Assembly: GCF_049568105.1 (NCBI RefSeq)
Contig: NZ_CP145335.1
Coordinates: 1,922,001-1,986,000, forward strand
Length of the DNA stretch: 64,000 bases
Direction of reading: 5' to 3'
Source of the DNA: Salinisphaera sp049568105
Lineage (GTDB): Bacteria > Pseudomonadota > Gammaproteobacteria > Nevskiales > Salinisphaeraceae
Shown here: piece after piece, positions 1-8,621 of the stretch
How positions within the stretch are numbered: the first letter of the stretch is position 1
How the letters are laid out: each line of letters opens with the position of its first letter
Made by a program: the position numbers and the translations under genes
Notes under the pieces: model-generated
What the model was told of the DNA's origin: nothing
The model's database searches: none
Seen by the model: only the letters and a program-made list of their open reading frames with translations

Positions 1-64
1 AGGCGAAACGCTGCGCGTGGATACCCGCAAGGCCGAGTACGTCTCGCGCGCCAACGAAAGCTGA
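1..64 (+). CDS. efp: Elongation factor P, C-terminal end (partial)
   Basis: The first 20 complete codons read GETLRVDTRKAEYVSRANES and then stop at 62-64. This matches the C-terminal strand of EF-P, which usually ends in a VDTRTGEYVSR-like sequence. EF-P relieves ribosome stalling at polyproline. The rest of the gene, including the modified lysine, lies outside the window. The next gene encodes EpmA, the enzyme that beta-lysylates EF-P in Enterobacteria, which supports the call although the fragment is very short. Confidence 0.8.
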   Translation, partial: GETLRVDTRKAEYVSRANES

Positions 65-83
65 TCGCGCCATCGGCCCGTCG

Positions 84-1055
84 ATGAGCCAAGACCGATC
101 GGACGCATGCGCCGCCAGTTGGCGTTCGGGCCTGGCCCCCGGCGCGCTGGCCGCCCGGGCACGGTTGTTCGCCGATATTCGGGCGTTCATGGCCGCTCGG
201 GGCTTGATGGAAGTGGATACGCCTCTGCTGTCGGCGGCCGCGCCCAGCGAGCGCGCGCTCGACTGTTTGCGCGTGGCCGATCAAGGCTATCTGGTGCCTT
301 CGCCCGAGCACGGCTTGAAGCGCCTGCTGGCCGAGGGGGCCGGCTCGCTGTACCAGCTCGGGCATGTATTCCGGGCCGGCGAAGTTGGACGCTGGCACAA
401 TCCCGAGTTCACGATGCTCGAGTGGTACGGCGTGGGCGACGATCTCGATACAGCCATCGATGGCGTCGATGCGTTACTTGGCGCGGTGGGTGCGCCGAGG
501 CTGGCGGCGCGCCTGACGTACCGTGATGCGTTCATCGCGGCGACCGGACTTGACCCGTGGCGCGTGAAGGCCGCGGACTTGGCAGACTATGCGCAACGCC
601 AGGGCTTGGCGCCCTCGGAGGGCGACGACAGCGATCGCGTGTTCTGGCTCGATCTGCTCATGGCCACCTGCGTACAGCCGGGGCTGGGCCAAGAGGGCCC
701 GGTCGTGGTCACCCATTTTCCGGCCGACGACGCTGTACTGGTGGCACTGGATGCGGACGATTGGCGCCAGGCCCTGCGTTTCGAATGCTTTTGGCAGGGC
801 GTGGAATTGGCCAACGGCGCTCAGGAGCTGACCGATGCAGCTGCGGCCCGCCAACGCATGGCCCGCGAGCAGACGGTCCGGGCTGAACGCGGCGGGCCGG
901 TGCCGCCGGTCGACGAGCGTTTGCTGGCGGCGCTGGCATATGGTCTGCCGGACTGTGCCGGTGTGGCACTTGGGGTCGATCGACTGCTGACGCTGCTGCT
1001 CGGCCAGTCGACGATTGCCGCGGTTCTGCCGTTCGCCGCATTCGAGCCCGGCTAG
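84..1055 (+). CDS. epmA: EF-P--(R)-beta-lysine ligase EpmA (PoxA/GenX)
   Basis: This is a 323-aa truncated class II lysyl-tRNA synthetase homologue with no tRNA anticodon-binding domain; E. coli EpmA has 325 aa. Motif 2 is visible at about residues 96-115 (FRAGE...HNPEFTMLEWY) and motif 3 at about 293-307 (GVALGVDRLLTLLLG). EpmA activates (R)-beta-lysine with ATP and attaches it to a conserved lysine of EF-P. The gene starts 19 nt after the efp stop, so enzyme and substrate are probably co-transcribed. The partner aminomutase gene epmB is not in the window. Confidence 0.93.
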   Translation: MSQDRSDACAASWRSGLAPGALAARARLFADIRAFMAARGLMEVDTPLLSAAAPSERALDCLRVADQGYLVPSPEHGLKRLLAEGAGSLYQLGHVFRAGEVGRWHNPEFTMLEWYGVGDDLDTAIDGVDALLGAVGAPRLAARLTYRDAFIAATGLDPWRVKAADLADYAQRQGLAPSEGDDSDRVFWLDLLMATCVQPGLGQEGPVVVTHFPADDAVLVALDADDWRQALRFECFWQGVELANGAQELTDAAAARQRMAREQTVRAERGGPVPPVDERLLAALAYGLPDCAGVALGVDRLLTLLLGQSTIAAVLPFAAFEPG

Positions 1056-1112
1056 CAGCCCCTACGAGCGAACGTCTAGCCGTGGGCCTTCGGCGTCGGG
1101 CGCCACTTCAGC

Positions 1113-2006
1113 TCAAGCGCCTGGGCGCAATTGGCCCAGCGATTGATTGAGCCAGACGTGCTGGCCGGTGGTCAGCCCGGGGGCGAATTCGAGCGCCTCT
1201 GGCCCGGTCAGCAGGATGACGCTGGAGCCGAGCATGAAGTGACCCATCTGCTCGCCACGGCGATAATCCACTTCTGCATCGTCGGCATCGATATAGCTGG
1301 TTTCGCGGCGTGCTTTCTGATGGGGCGGGCATATCCGGCCGGCCGCGCGGGTATGAATGCCGCCAACGATAAAGGCCCCGACCATGACCACGGCCACCGG
1401 CCCGACCGCGGTATCGAAGCAGCTCACCAGCCGTTCGTTGCGCGAGAAAAGCCGAGGAATGGCGCGCACACAGCGCGGGTTCACCCCGAACAGCCGGCCC
1501 GGCACATAGCGTGTTTCACGCAGTACACCGTCCAGCGGCATATGCACGCGATGATAGTTGTGGGGAGCCAAATACAGGGTGGCATAGCGCCCACCCAGAA
1601 AAGCCGCGGCCATGCTGTCGTCGCCGGCCAGCAACTCGCGCAGATCATAGGCCACGCCTTTGGTCTGGAATATGCGCCCGGCCGATATGTCGCCGAACAT
1701 GCCGAGCTGGCCATCGACCGGGCATAGCGCCCGATCCGGCGCCTTGGGTAGCGGCCGCGTGCCGGTGGCGAGTTCGCGGGTGAAAAAATCGTTGAAACAG
1801 GCGTAGTGGGTCGGTTCCGGTTCGGCAGCCTCGCCCATGTCGATCGCTGGATAGGATTTGAGAAAGGTTCGGATCAGCAGGTTCTTGATCCGTACCACCC
1901 GGATTTCGGCGATCGCGAAGGCCAGATGCGAGATCGCGCGAGTCGGCAGCAGCCACAGGGCGAATGCGAACAGACGGTCGGTCAGAGAGGCAGAAGCGGC
2001 AGACAT
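1113..2006 (-). CDS. psd: Phosphatidylserine decarboxylase proenzyme
   Basis: The 297-aa protein converts phosphatidylserine to phosphatidylethanolamine at the inner membrane. I start at the ATG at 2006, which gives MSAASASLTDRLFAFALWLLP and the family's usual length; the open frame extends further upstream but without similarity. Candidate triad residues are Asp98 (CPVDGQLG), His155 (HRVHMPLDG) and Ser261. The self-cleavage site reads LGSS rather than the common LGST. The serine that becomes the pyruvoyl group is still present, so the enzyme should process. The gene is convergent with epmA and divergent from prmB. Confidence 0.93.
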   Translation of the reverse strand: MSAASASLTDRLFAFALWLLPTRAISHLAFAIAEIRVVRIKNLLIRTFLKSYPAIDMGEAAEPEPTHYACFNDFFTRELATGTRPLPKAPDRALCPVDGQLGMFGDISAGRIFQTKGVAYDLRELLAGDDSMAAAFLGGRYATLYLAPHNYHRVHMPLDGVLRETRYVPGRLFGVNPRCVRAIPRLFSRNERLVSCFDTAVGPVAVVMVGAFIVGGIHTRAAGRICPPHQKARRETSYIDADDAEVDYRRGEQMGHFMLGSSVILLTGPEALEFAPGLTTGQHVWLNQSLGQLRPGA

Positions 2007-2206
2007 GGAACCGGGCGAAACACGAAGCGAAGCCGCCAAGCTTAGGCGCTGTGGGCGCGACGTGCACCCCGGTCGTCGCTGGATGATGACCACATCCCGG
2101 CGGCGCGGGATAATGTGGTTTATGCTACGCGGCTGACACACGCGCCGGTTACGGTGCGTGTTGGGTTTTCAATCAGCAATGCGGACTGACCGCCTCGAGC
2201 GAGCCT

Positions 2207-3145
2207 ATGGCCATCGACACCAGCGACTCTTCTGAAATCGTCGATACCCTGACGCGGATCGTGGATTACATCCGGTGGGGCGCTTCGCGCTTCGTCGCGG
2301 CCGATTTGTCGTTCGGCCATGGCAGCGATAACGCCATCGACGAGGCCGCCCATTTGGTGCTGGATACGATCGATCTCGATCCCGGGTTGCCGGATGCCTA
2401 TCTCGAGGGCGTGCTCACCCGCGCCGAGCGCCAGCGCGTGATCGAGATCATCGAACGCCGTATCGAGACGCGGCTGCCGGCTCCCTATATCACCGGCCGG
2501 GCCTGGTTTGCCGGCATGGAGTTCTATGTCGACGAGCGAGTGATCGTGCCGCGTTCGCCGATCGCCGAGCTGATCGAGAACGAATTCCAGCCCTGGCTCG
2601 GGCATCGCGAGCCGCTGTCGATCCTGGATCTATGCACCGGCGGCGGGGCGATCGCGGTGGCCTGTGCCCATGCTTTTCCCGACGCGCGGGTAGTGGCCAC
2701 CGACGCCAGCGCCGAAGCCCTGGAAGTCGCGGCCATCAACTGCGATCGCCACGATACGGGCCCGCAGGTCGAGCTGATCAAGGCCGATCTGTTCGACGGT
2801 CTGGCCGAGCAGCGCTTCGATCTGATCGTGACCAACCCGCCGTATGTGACCCAGGAGGAGTGGTCGGGCCTGGATGCCGAGTTCCGCCACGAGCCGGGGT
2901 TTGCTTTTCACGGCAATTCCGACGACCTGTCGATCGTCGAGCGCATCCTGTTCGATGCGCCGCGCTATCTCGCCGAGGACGGGCTGCTGTTTATGGAAGT
3001 CGGGGCCTCGGCCTTCCTGCTCGAGCAGCGTTATCCGGATCTGCCGGTCACCTGGATCGAGCTCGAACGCGGCGGCATGGGCGTCGGCGTGGTCGAAGCC
3101 GAAGACCTGGCGGCCTGGGTCGACTCACAGCGCGCCCAGGGCTAG
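2207..3145 (+). CDS. prmB: Ribosomal protein L3 N5-glutamine methyltransferase
   Basis: This 312-aa class I SAM methyltransferase methylates a glutamine of ribosomal protein L3; E. coli PrmB has 310 aa. An N-terminal helical domain is followed by the SAM-binding strand (ILDLCTGGGAIAVACA, about residue 139) and the NPPY motif at about 209-212, which binds the substrate glutamine amide. The sequence after NPPY (VTQEEW, EFRHEPGFAF) is closer to PrmB than to PrmC. The prmB-aroC order is the same as in E. coli. Confidence 0.93.
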   Translation: MAIDTSDSSEIVDTLTRIVDYIRWGASRFVAADLSFGHGSDNAIDEAAHLVLDTIDLDPGLPDAYLEGVLTRAERQRVIEIIERRIETRLPAPYITGRAWFAGMEFYVDERVIVPRSPIAELIENEFQPWLGHREPLSILDLCTGGGAIAVACAHAFPDARVVATDASAEALEVAAINCDRHDTGPQVELIKADLFDGLAEQRFDLIVTNPPYVTQEEWSGLDAEFRHEPGFAFHGNSDDLSIVERILFDAPRYLAEDGLLFMEVGASAFLLEQRYPDLPVTWIELERGGMGVGVVEAEDLAAWVDSQRAQG

Positions 3146-3177
3146 ACCGCATGCCGGCTTTGGGCATACGGGCCTTT

Positions 3178-3201
3178 GCGCAGCGCACGATGACGCTGCG
3201 C
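3178..3201. other. Hairpin between prmB and aroC
   Basis: Arms gcgcagcg (3178-3185) and cgctgcgc (3194-3201) are perfectly complementary around an 8-nt loop. No T-run follows, so I do not call a terminator. The hairpin lies in the 127-nt gap between prmB and aroC and could affect mRNA stability. Confidence 0.35.
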
Positions 3202-3272
3202 GGTGCCGGCGTCGATGCGATGCATCGTCGGTCGGCTCTTGTTTTGCGAACCCACGTCACGGGGTACTGAGG

Positions 3273-4373
3273 ATGGCAGGCAATACCTGGGGGCAGCACT
3301 TCACCGTCACCTCCTTCGGCGAATCGCACGGGCCGGCGATCGGCTGCGTCATCGATGGTTGCCCGCCGGGGGTGGCTGTGGATGAGGCCCTGTTGCAGCG
3401 CGATCTGGACCGGCGCAAGCCTGGCACATCGCGGTATGTGACCCAGCGCCGTGAAGCCGACGAAGCGCGGATCGTGTCTGGTGTGTTTGAAGGTGTGACC
3501 ACCGGTACGCCGATCGCGATCATCATCGAAAACACCGATCAGCGCTCGCGCGACTATTCCAAGATCAAGGATGTGTTCCGCCCCAACCATGCCGACTACG
3601 CCTATCTGCAGAAATATGGCGTGCGCGATTATCGCGGCGGCGGGCGTTCTTCAGCGCGTGAAACGGCCGTGCGGGTCGCGGCCGGGGCCATTGCACGCAA
3701 GATCCTGGCCGAGCGCTGGGGTATCAAGATCCAAGGTTATCTGGCCCAGATGGGAGACATTCGGCTCGAATGCACAGATCTGGATGCGGCGAATACGAAC
3801 CCGTTCTTCTGTGCCCAGCCGGAACGGCTGGACGAACTCGAGGACTATATCAACCAGCTGCGGCGCGACGGCGATTCCATCGGTGCGCGCATCGATGTGA
3901 TCGCGACTGGCGCTCCGGCCGGCTGGGGTGAGCCGGTCTTCGATCGGCTGGACGCCGACATCGCCAAGGCGTTGATGAGCATCAATGCAGTCAAAGGCGT
4001 GGAAATCGGCGACGGGTTCGACGTGGTCGCGATGCGCGGCTCCCAGCATCGCGACGAAATGAAGCCGCAGGGTTTTGCCAGTAACCACTCCGGCGGCGTC
4101 CAGGGCGGTATTTCCACCGGCCAGGCGATTCACGCCAGCATGGCGCTCAAGCCGACCTCGAGCATCACCATCCCGGGCGATACCGTCGACACCGAGGGCA
4201 ACGCCACCCAGATGCGTACCACCGGCCGACACGATCCCTGTGTCGGGTTGCGGGCAGCGCCGATCGCTGAAGCGATGCTCGCGATCACACTGCTCGATCA
4301 TGCTTTGCGGCATCGTGGTCAGAACGCGGATGTGATCCCGCCGCTGGCACCGATCGGGGCCGGGCCGGGCTAG
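3273..4373 (+). CDS. aroC: Chorismate synthase
   Basis: The 366-aa enzyme is the last step of the shikimate pathway, converting EPSP to chorismate with reduced FMN. All three family signatures are present: FGESHGPAIGCVIDGCPPG near the N-terminus, GGGRSSARETAVRVAAGAIA, and a C-terminal RHDPCVGLRAAPIAEAM. I place the start at ATG 3273 (MAGNTWGQHFTVTSFGESHG), as in other AroC proteins; the frame is open 400 nt further upstream but overlaps prmB. Its product feeds the trpFBA genes found 10 kb downstream, among others. Confidence 0.96.
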   Translation: MAGNTWGQHFTVTSFGESHGPAIGCVIDGCPPGVAVDEALLQRDLDRRKPGTSRYVTQRREADEARIVSGVFEGVTTGTPIAIIIENTDQRSRDYSKIKDVFRPNHADYAYLQKYGVRDYRGGGRSSARETAVRVAAGAIARKILAERWGIKIQGYLAQMGDIRLECTDLDAANTNPFFCAQPERLDELEDYINQLRRDGDSIGARIDVIATGAPAGWGEPVFDRLDADIAKALMSINAVKGVEIGDGFDVVAMRGSQHRDEMKPQGFASNHSGGVQGGISTGQAIHASMALKPTSSITIPGDTVDTEGNATQMRTTGRHDPCVGLRAAPIAEAMLAITLLDHALRHRGQNADVIPPLAPIGAGPG

Positions 4374-4433
4374 CCGGTTGCGCGAGTCCGGCGCCCGGGT
4401 AGGATAAGCCAAGGGCAGCGATAGGGGGATCGC

Positions 4434-5414
4434 GTGATACAGGCGAGATATTGGATCGCATCGGCCGCTTTGCTGGCTGTCAGCGCGGCCGCAGAGACGC
4501 CGACGACTGATGCCGCCCTGCAGGCGCTGGGCCGTGGTGCGCCACAGCAGGCGTTGTCGGCTCTTCAGGGCCACCTGGCTGAGCATCCGGAGGACCCGCG
4601 TGCTCGTTTTGTCCGGGCCATGGCGCTGGCTGACAGCGGCCGGCTCGATGAGGCCGTGGCGGTCTTCGAGACTTTATCGAGCCAGTATCCGCAGCGCGCC
4701 CGAATTTGGAACAATCTGGGCGTGCTGTATGCACGCCAAGGCCATCTCGACAAGGCCCTTGACCGCCTGCAGCAGGCACTCATGCTCGCGCCGGACGATG
4801 CCGATGCCCGGGAGAACCTAGGCGATGTCTATGTAGCCCTGGCCAGGGCGGCCTATCGCAAAGCCGGCCAGGGTGCCGATCCGCGCGCTGCGCTCGAGCG
4901 CAAGCGGCGCCGGCTCGATGATGGGCTGCCAGCGCTGGCCGACCGCGGCGCTGCGGCGAGCGAAAATGTCGTATCGGCGGCCGCGACAGACGAGGCCCCA
5001 GGCGCACCGACCCAATCGACGTCGCCCGCGGCAGCCGATCAAAGCCGGATCCAGGCCCAGTCCAATACCGGCGATGATGGCGTCGAGCAACAGATTGATC
5101 AGGCGCTGGCGCATTGGGCCCGGGCGCGCTCGGATCGGGATGTCTCGGCTTATCTGGCCAGCTACAGTGACGATTACCAGCCCGCGGGCGATCTCAGCCG
5201 TGCGGCATGGCTTCGGCGTCAGCGGGCCCGGTTACAGACGCCCGACACGGTCAGCGTGCGCGTCGACGATATCCGGATCGAACACGACAGCGACAGCCGG
5301 GCCCGCGCCACCTTCAGCGCGCACTATCAATCGGCCGATAGCCGCCGCGATGCCGAGCGGCATATGGTGTTCGTGCGCGAAGACGGTGCTTGGCGGATCG
5401 TGCGCGAAAGCTAG
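4434..5414 (+). CDS. Secreted TPR protein with C-terminal NTF2/Cds6-like domain
   Basis: The 326-aa protein starts at a GTG preceded by AGGGGG. Residues 1-20 look like a signal peptide ending at SAAAE. Residues 25-150 hold three TPR-like helix pairs (for example ARIWNNLGVLYARQGHLDKAL). An Ala/Ser/Pro-rich linker follows. The last 105 residues (ALAHWARARSDRDVSAYLASYSDDY...) resemble the NTF2-fold domain found at the C-terminus of Cds6-type L,D-transpeptidases, but there is no YkuD catalytic domain. The role is unknown; a periplasmic scaffold is plausible. Its stop overlaps the stop of the convergent lysR gene. Confidence 0.8.
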   Translation: MIQARYWIASAALLAVSAAAETPTTDAALQALGRGAPQQALSALQGHLAEHPEDPRARFVRAMALADSGRLDEAVAVFETLSSQYPQRARIWNNLGVLYARQGHLDKALDRLQQALMLAPDDADARENLGDVYVALARAAYRKAGQGADPRAALERKRRRLDDGLPALADRGAAASENVVSAAATDEAPGAPTQSTSPAAADQSRIQAQSNTGDDGVEQQIDQALAHWARARSDRDVSAYLASYSDDYQPAGDLSRAAWLRRQRARLQTPDTVSVRVDDIRIEHDSDSRARATFSAHYQSADSRRDAERHMVFVREDGAWRIVRES

Positions 5415-6289
5415 TCGGGCGATGCGGCTGCGGCCTCGAGCATGGCCAGTAGCGCCCGGGCGGCATTGGAGGGATTGCGCTGCGGATGGCGCATCACGCC
5501 GAGTTCGCGGTGCATGTCCAGCGACGGCAGGGCCAGCGGCACCAGCGCATGCGGCATGGCCCGCGGCAGCACCGTCCAGCCGAGGCCGATATCGGCGAGC
5601 ATGCGCAGCGTCTCGAGGTAATGGCTGGTCATACGCGTTTGCAGGGTCGTGCCTTCGGCGGCCAGTGCGCGATCGATGATGTGGTAGGTATAGCTGTCCC
5701 GTGGTGGCAACACCGCGGCATAGTCGGATAGATCGGCGAACGTCACCGATTCACGACGCGCCAAGGGATGCTCGATGCCGGCATAGATCGCCAGCGGATC
5801 GTGCCAGATGGTGCGCGCCAGAAGCGTGGGGTGCGCCGCGACCGGCAGCGTGATCACGGCCAGTTCGGCCTCGCCGTTGACCACCCGCTGACAGGCGGCT
5901 TCGGAATCGGCGAATTCGATCTCTGGGGTGACATGCGGATAGCGCGCCACGAAGGCTCGCAGCACCTCTGGCATACGGTGCAGACCGACATGGTGCGAGA
6001 TCGCCAGAGCCAATGTGCCTTCGACCCGGTCGGCGAGATTGTCGAGCGCGCGGTCGCCGTCGGCTAGGGCAGCCAGCGTTTCTCGAGCATGGGGCAGATA
6101 GGCCCGGCCGGCCTCGGTCAGCCCGACGCCGCGGCCGACGCGATCGAACAGCCGGTGTCCAAGGCGTGTTTCCAGGGCCGCCAGACGTTTACTCACTGCC
6201 GGCTGGCTCAGATGCAGACGTTGGCCGGCAGCTTGAAAAGAGCCGAGTTCGGCGACGGCAACGAAGGCCTGTAGGGCATCGATACGCAT
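5411..6289 (-). CDS. LysR-family transcriptional regulator, divergent from leuC
   Basis: The product has 292 aa from ATG 6289 (MRIDALQAFVAVAELGSFQ); an in-frame upstream start at 6322 would run into the operator region, so I prefer 6289. The N-terminal winged helix (FQAAGQRLHLSQPAVSKRLA) is followed by a periplasmic-binding-like effector domain from about residue 90. The gene is transcribed away from leuC across a 103-bp gap, the classic layout of a LysR protein controlling the neighbouring operon. A pathway intermediate such as 2-isopropylmalate as effector is inference. Confidence 0.88.
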   Translation of the reverse strand: MRIDALQAFVAVAELGSFQAAGQRLHLSQPAVSKRLAALETRLGHRLFDRVGRGVGLTEAGRAYLPHARETLAALADGDRALDNLADRVEGTLALAISHHVGLHRMPEVLRAFVARYPHVTPEIEFADSEAACQRVVNGEAELAVITLPVAAHPTLLARTIWHDPLAIYAGIEHPLARRESVTFADLSDYAAVLPPRDSYTYHIIDRALAAEGTTLQTRMTSHYLETLRMLADIGLGWTVLPRAMPHALVPLALPSLDMHRELGVMRHPQRNPSNAARALLAMLEAAAASPD

Positions 6290-6300
6290 GGTGTGATTGT

Positions 6301-6364
6301 ATTCCTTATTGGAATGAGTCACGTAAAAGATTCATTTGAGTAATCGATAGGGCGCCCCTAGACT
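6301..6364. promoter_or_regulatory. LysR operator candidates and leuC promoter
   Basis: ATTCC-N5-GGAAT at 6301-6315 is a perfect palindrome that contains the LysR T-N11-A pattern (T6302, A6314). A weaker second box, GATT-N9-AATC, lies at 6329-6345. A sigma70-like promoter for leuC follows: TTGAGT (6336-6341) and TAGACT (6359-6364) with a 17-bp spacer. The second box overlaps the -35, as expected for an activation site. The assignment rests on sequence pattern only. Confidence 0.6.
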
Positions 6365-6392
6365 CGCGGCACGGTCGTAACCGGGAAGGACA

Positions 6393-7802
6393 ATGGCTCA
6401 AACGCTCTACGAAAAAATCTGGAACGAGCACTGTGTTCGTGAGGCAGCAGGCAATGCGCTGCTGTATATCGATCGGCAGATGGTGCACGAGGTGACATCG
6501 CCGCAGGCCTTTGAAGGTCTGCGACTGGCCCATCGCGATATCTGGCGTTCGAGCGCGAATCTCGCCGTACCGGATCACAACGTGCCGACTGCCAATCGCG
6601 ACGGTGGCATCGCCGATCCGATTTCGCGGGCCCAGGTCGAGGCCCTGCAGAAAAACTGCAACGACTTCGGCATCCGACTGTTCGGCATGGGTGATCGCCG
6701 CCAGGGGATCGTGCATATCATCGGCCCGGAGCAGGGAGCGACTCAGCCCGGCATGACCATCGTCTGCGGCGATTCGCATACGGCCACCCACGGCGCCTTC
6801 GGCGCGCTGGCCTTCGGCATCGGCACCTCGGAAGTCGAGCATGTCTTGGCAACCCAGACCCTGCCGCAGGCCCGGTCCAAGACCATGCTAGTGCGGGTCG
6901 ACGGCCAGACCGCGCCGGGTATTTCGGCCAAGGATATTATGCTGGCCATCATCGGCAAGATCGGCACCGCCGGTGGCACCGGTTATGTGATCGAATACGG
7001 CGGCCAGGCGATCCGCGATCTGTCCATGGAAGGACGGATGACGATCTGCAACATGACCATCGAAGCCGGGGCCCGGGCCGGCATGGTGGCGGTCGACGAC
7101 ACCACCATCGACTATATGCGCGGGCGAACCTATGCGCCGGAAGGTGAGCAATGGGCGGCCGCGGAAGCCTATTGGCGCACCCTGGTTTCGGACGAAGACG
7201 CCGAATACGATCAGGTGGTCGTGCTCGACGCGGCCGAGATCGCACCGCAGGTCACCTGGGGCACCTCGCCGGAAATGGTAGCGCCGGTCACCGAGCGTGT
7301 GCCGGATCCGGAAGCGGCGCCGCGCGCCGGCCAGGCCGACGGTTGGCGTGCGGCCCTGCAATACATGGATCTGAGCCCTGGCGTGCCGATCACCGAGATC
7401 ATGCTCGACAAGATCTTCATTGGCTCCTGCACCAACGCCCGGATCGAGGACCTACGGGTGGCCGCGCAATATCTCGAAGGCCGCCGCATCGCACCGAACA
7501 TCAAGCTGGCGATGGTCGTGCCCGGCTCGGGGCTGGTCAAAGCCCAGGCCGAAAAGGAAGGCCTGGACGCGGTCTTCAAGGCCGCCGGCTTCGAATGGCG
7601 CGACGCTGGCTGCTCGATGTGTCTGGGCATGAACGACGATAATCTGCTGCCCGGCGAGCGCTGTGCGTCGACTTCGAATCGCAACTTCGAAGGGCGCCAG
7701 GGTAAGGGCAGCCGGACCCATCTGGTGAGCCCGGCTATGGCTGCCGCGGCCTCGGTCTACGGCCACTTCGTGGATATCCGCGAGTTGGACGTCACGGCGT
7801 GA
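6393..7802 (+). CDS. leuC: 3-isopropylmalate dehydratase large subunit
   Basis: The 469-aa aconitase-family subunit isomerises 2-isopropylmalate to 3-isopropylmalate together with LeuD. Cys346 (GSCTNA), Cys407 and Cys410 (CSMC) are the three 4Fe-4S ligands, at almost the same positions as in E. coli. The CGDSHTATHGAFGALAFGIGT signature lies near residue 129. A GGGAAGGA ribosome-binding site precedes ATG 6393. Its stop overlaps the GTG of the methyltransferase gene by 4 nt, so translation is coupled. Confidence 0.97.
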   Translation: MAQTLYEKIWNEHCVREAAGNALLYIDRQMVHEVTSPQAFEGLRLAHRDIWRSSANLAVPDHNVPTANRDGGIADPISRAQVEALQKNCNDFGIRLFGMGDRRQGIVHIIGPEQGATQPGMTIVCGDSHTATHGAFGALAFGIGTSEVEHVLATQTLPQARSKTMLVRVDGQTAPGISAKDIMLAIIGKIGTAGGTGYVIEYGGQAIRDLSMEGRMTICNMTIEAGARAGMVAVDDTTIDYMRGRTYAPEGEQWAAAEAYWRTLVSDEDAEYDQVVVLDAAEIAPQVTWGTSPEMVAPVTERVPDPEAAPRAGQADGWRAALQYMDLSPGVPITEIMLDKIFIGSCTNARIEDLRVAAQYLEGRRIAPNIKLAMVVPGSGLVKAQAEKEGLDAVFKAAGFEWRDAGCSMCLGMNDDNLLPGERCASTSNRNFEGRQGKGSRTHLVSPAMAAAASVYGHFVDIRELDVTA

Positions 7803-8590
7803 CCCGCGCAGAGCAGGTCACGGCTGGCGACTGGCAGGCCGAAGACTATCAGCGCAACGCCCGATTCGTTGCCGACCTGGCCGTGGATCTGCTGGACTGG
7901 CTGGAGCCACGGCCCGGCGAACGCATTCTCGATCTGGGCTGCGGCGACGGTACCCTGAGCGAGCGGATCGCAGCCGCGGGCGCCGAAGTGATTGGCGTCG
8001 ATGGCAGCCCGGCGATGGTCGAAGCCGCGAAACAGCGCGGTTTGCAGGCTGTCGAGGCCGACGCCCAGCGTCTCGCGCAGAGCCAGGTCGTGGGCCACGA
8101 CTTCGATGCCGTGTTTTCCAATGCCGCGCTGCACTGGATGAGCGCCCACCCACAGGCCGTGGTCGAGGCCGTGTTCGCACGGCTCAAGCCAGGCGGTCGG
8201 TTCGTCGCCGAGATGGGCGCGGCCGGCAACGTGGCACCGATTCAGGCTGCGCTTCGGGCCGAGGCCGCCGAACGCGGGTTCGATCCGGATGCGCTCGATC
8301 CCTGGTATTTCCCGGCCGAGCGTGACTACTGCGACCGGCTCGTGGCCGCCGGCTTCAAGGTCGAGTGCACGGACTGCTTCGAACGGCCGACGCCGCTGCC
8401 GGGCGATGTCGCTGCCTGGCTGACCACGCTGGCCCGGCCATTCGTGACCGCGTTTGTCGAGGGCGAGGCCCGCGATCGCTATGTCGCGGCGGTTCGCGCC
8501 CGGCTCGCCGATACCCTGCAGGACGACGACGGCCGCTGGACAGCGCCGTATGTGCGCCTGCGTTTCATCGCCCGCAAGCCGACCGCCTGA
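7799..8590 (+). CDS. Class I SAM-dependent methyltransferase inside the leu operon
   Basis: The 263-aa protein has the SAM-binding motif ILDLGCGDGT at about residues 42-51, the acidic end of strand 2 (VIGVDGSPAM), and DFDAVFSNAALHWM, a pattern shared with trans-aconitate methyltransferases. It starts at a GTG within leuC's stop (GTGA overlap), and leuD starts 31 nt after it, so it is made with the leucine enzymes. I recall Pseudomonas leu clusters carrying a methyltransferase gene in a nearby position. Yeast Tmt1, of related function, methylates 3-isopropylmalate, so a substrate from this pathway is plausible but unproven. Confidence 0.85.
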   Translation: MTRAEQVTAGDWQAEDYQRNARFVADLAVDLLDWLEPRPGERILDLGCGDGTLSERIAAAGAEVIGVDGSPAMVEAAKQRGLQAVEADAQRLAQSQVVGHDFDAVFSNAALHWMSAHPQAVVEAVFARLKPGGRFVAEMGAAGNVAPIQAALRAEAAERGFDPDALDPWYFPAERDYCDRLVAAGFKVECTDCFERPTPLPGDVAAWLTTLARPFVTAFVEGEARDRYVAAVRARLADTLQDDDGRWTAPYVRLRFIARKPTA

Positions 8591-8621
8591 GCGCGGCCGA
8601 CTTCAAGACTGGAACCTACCT

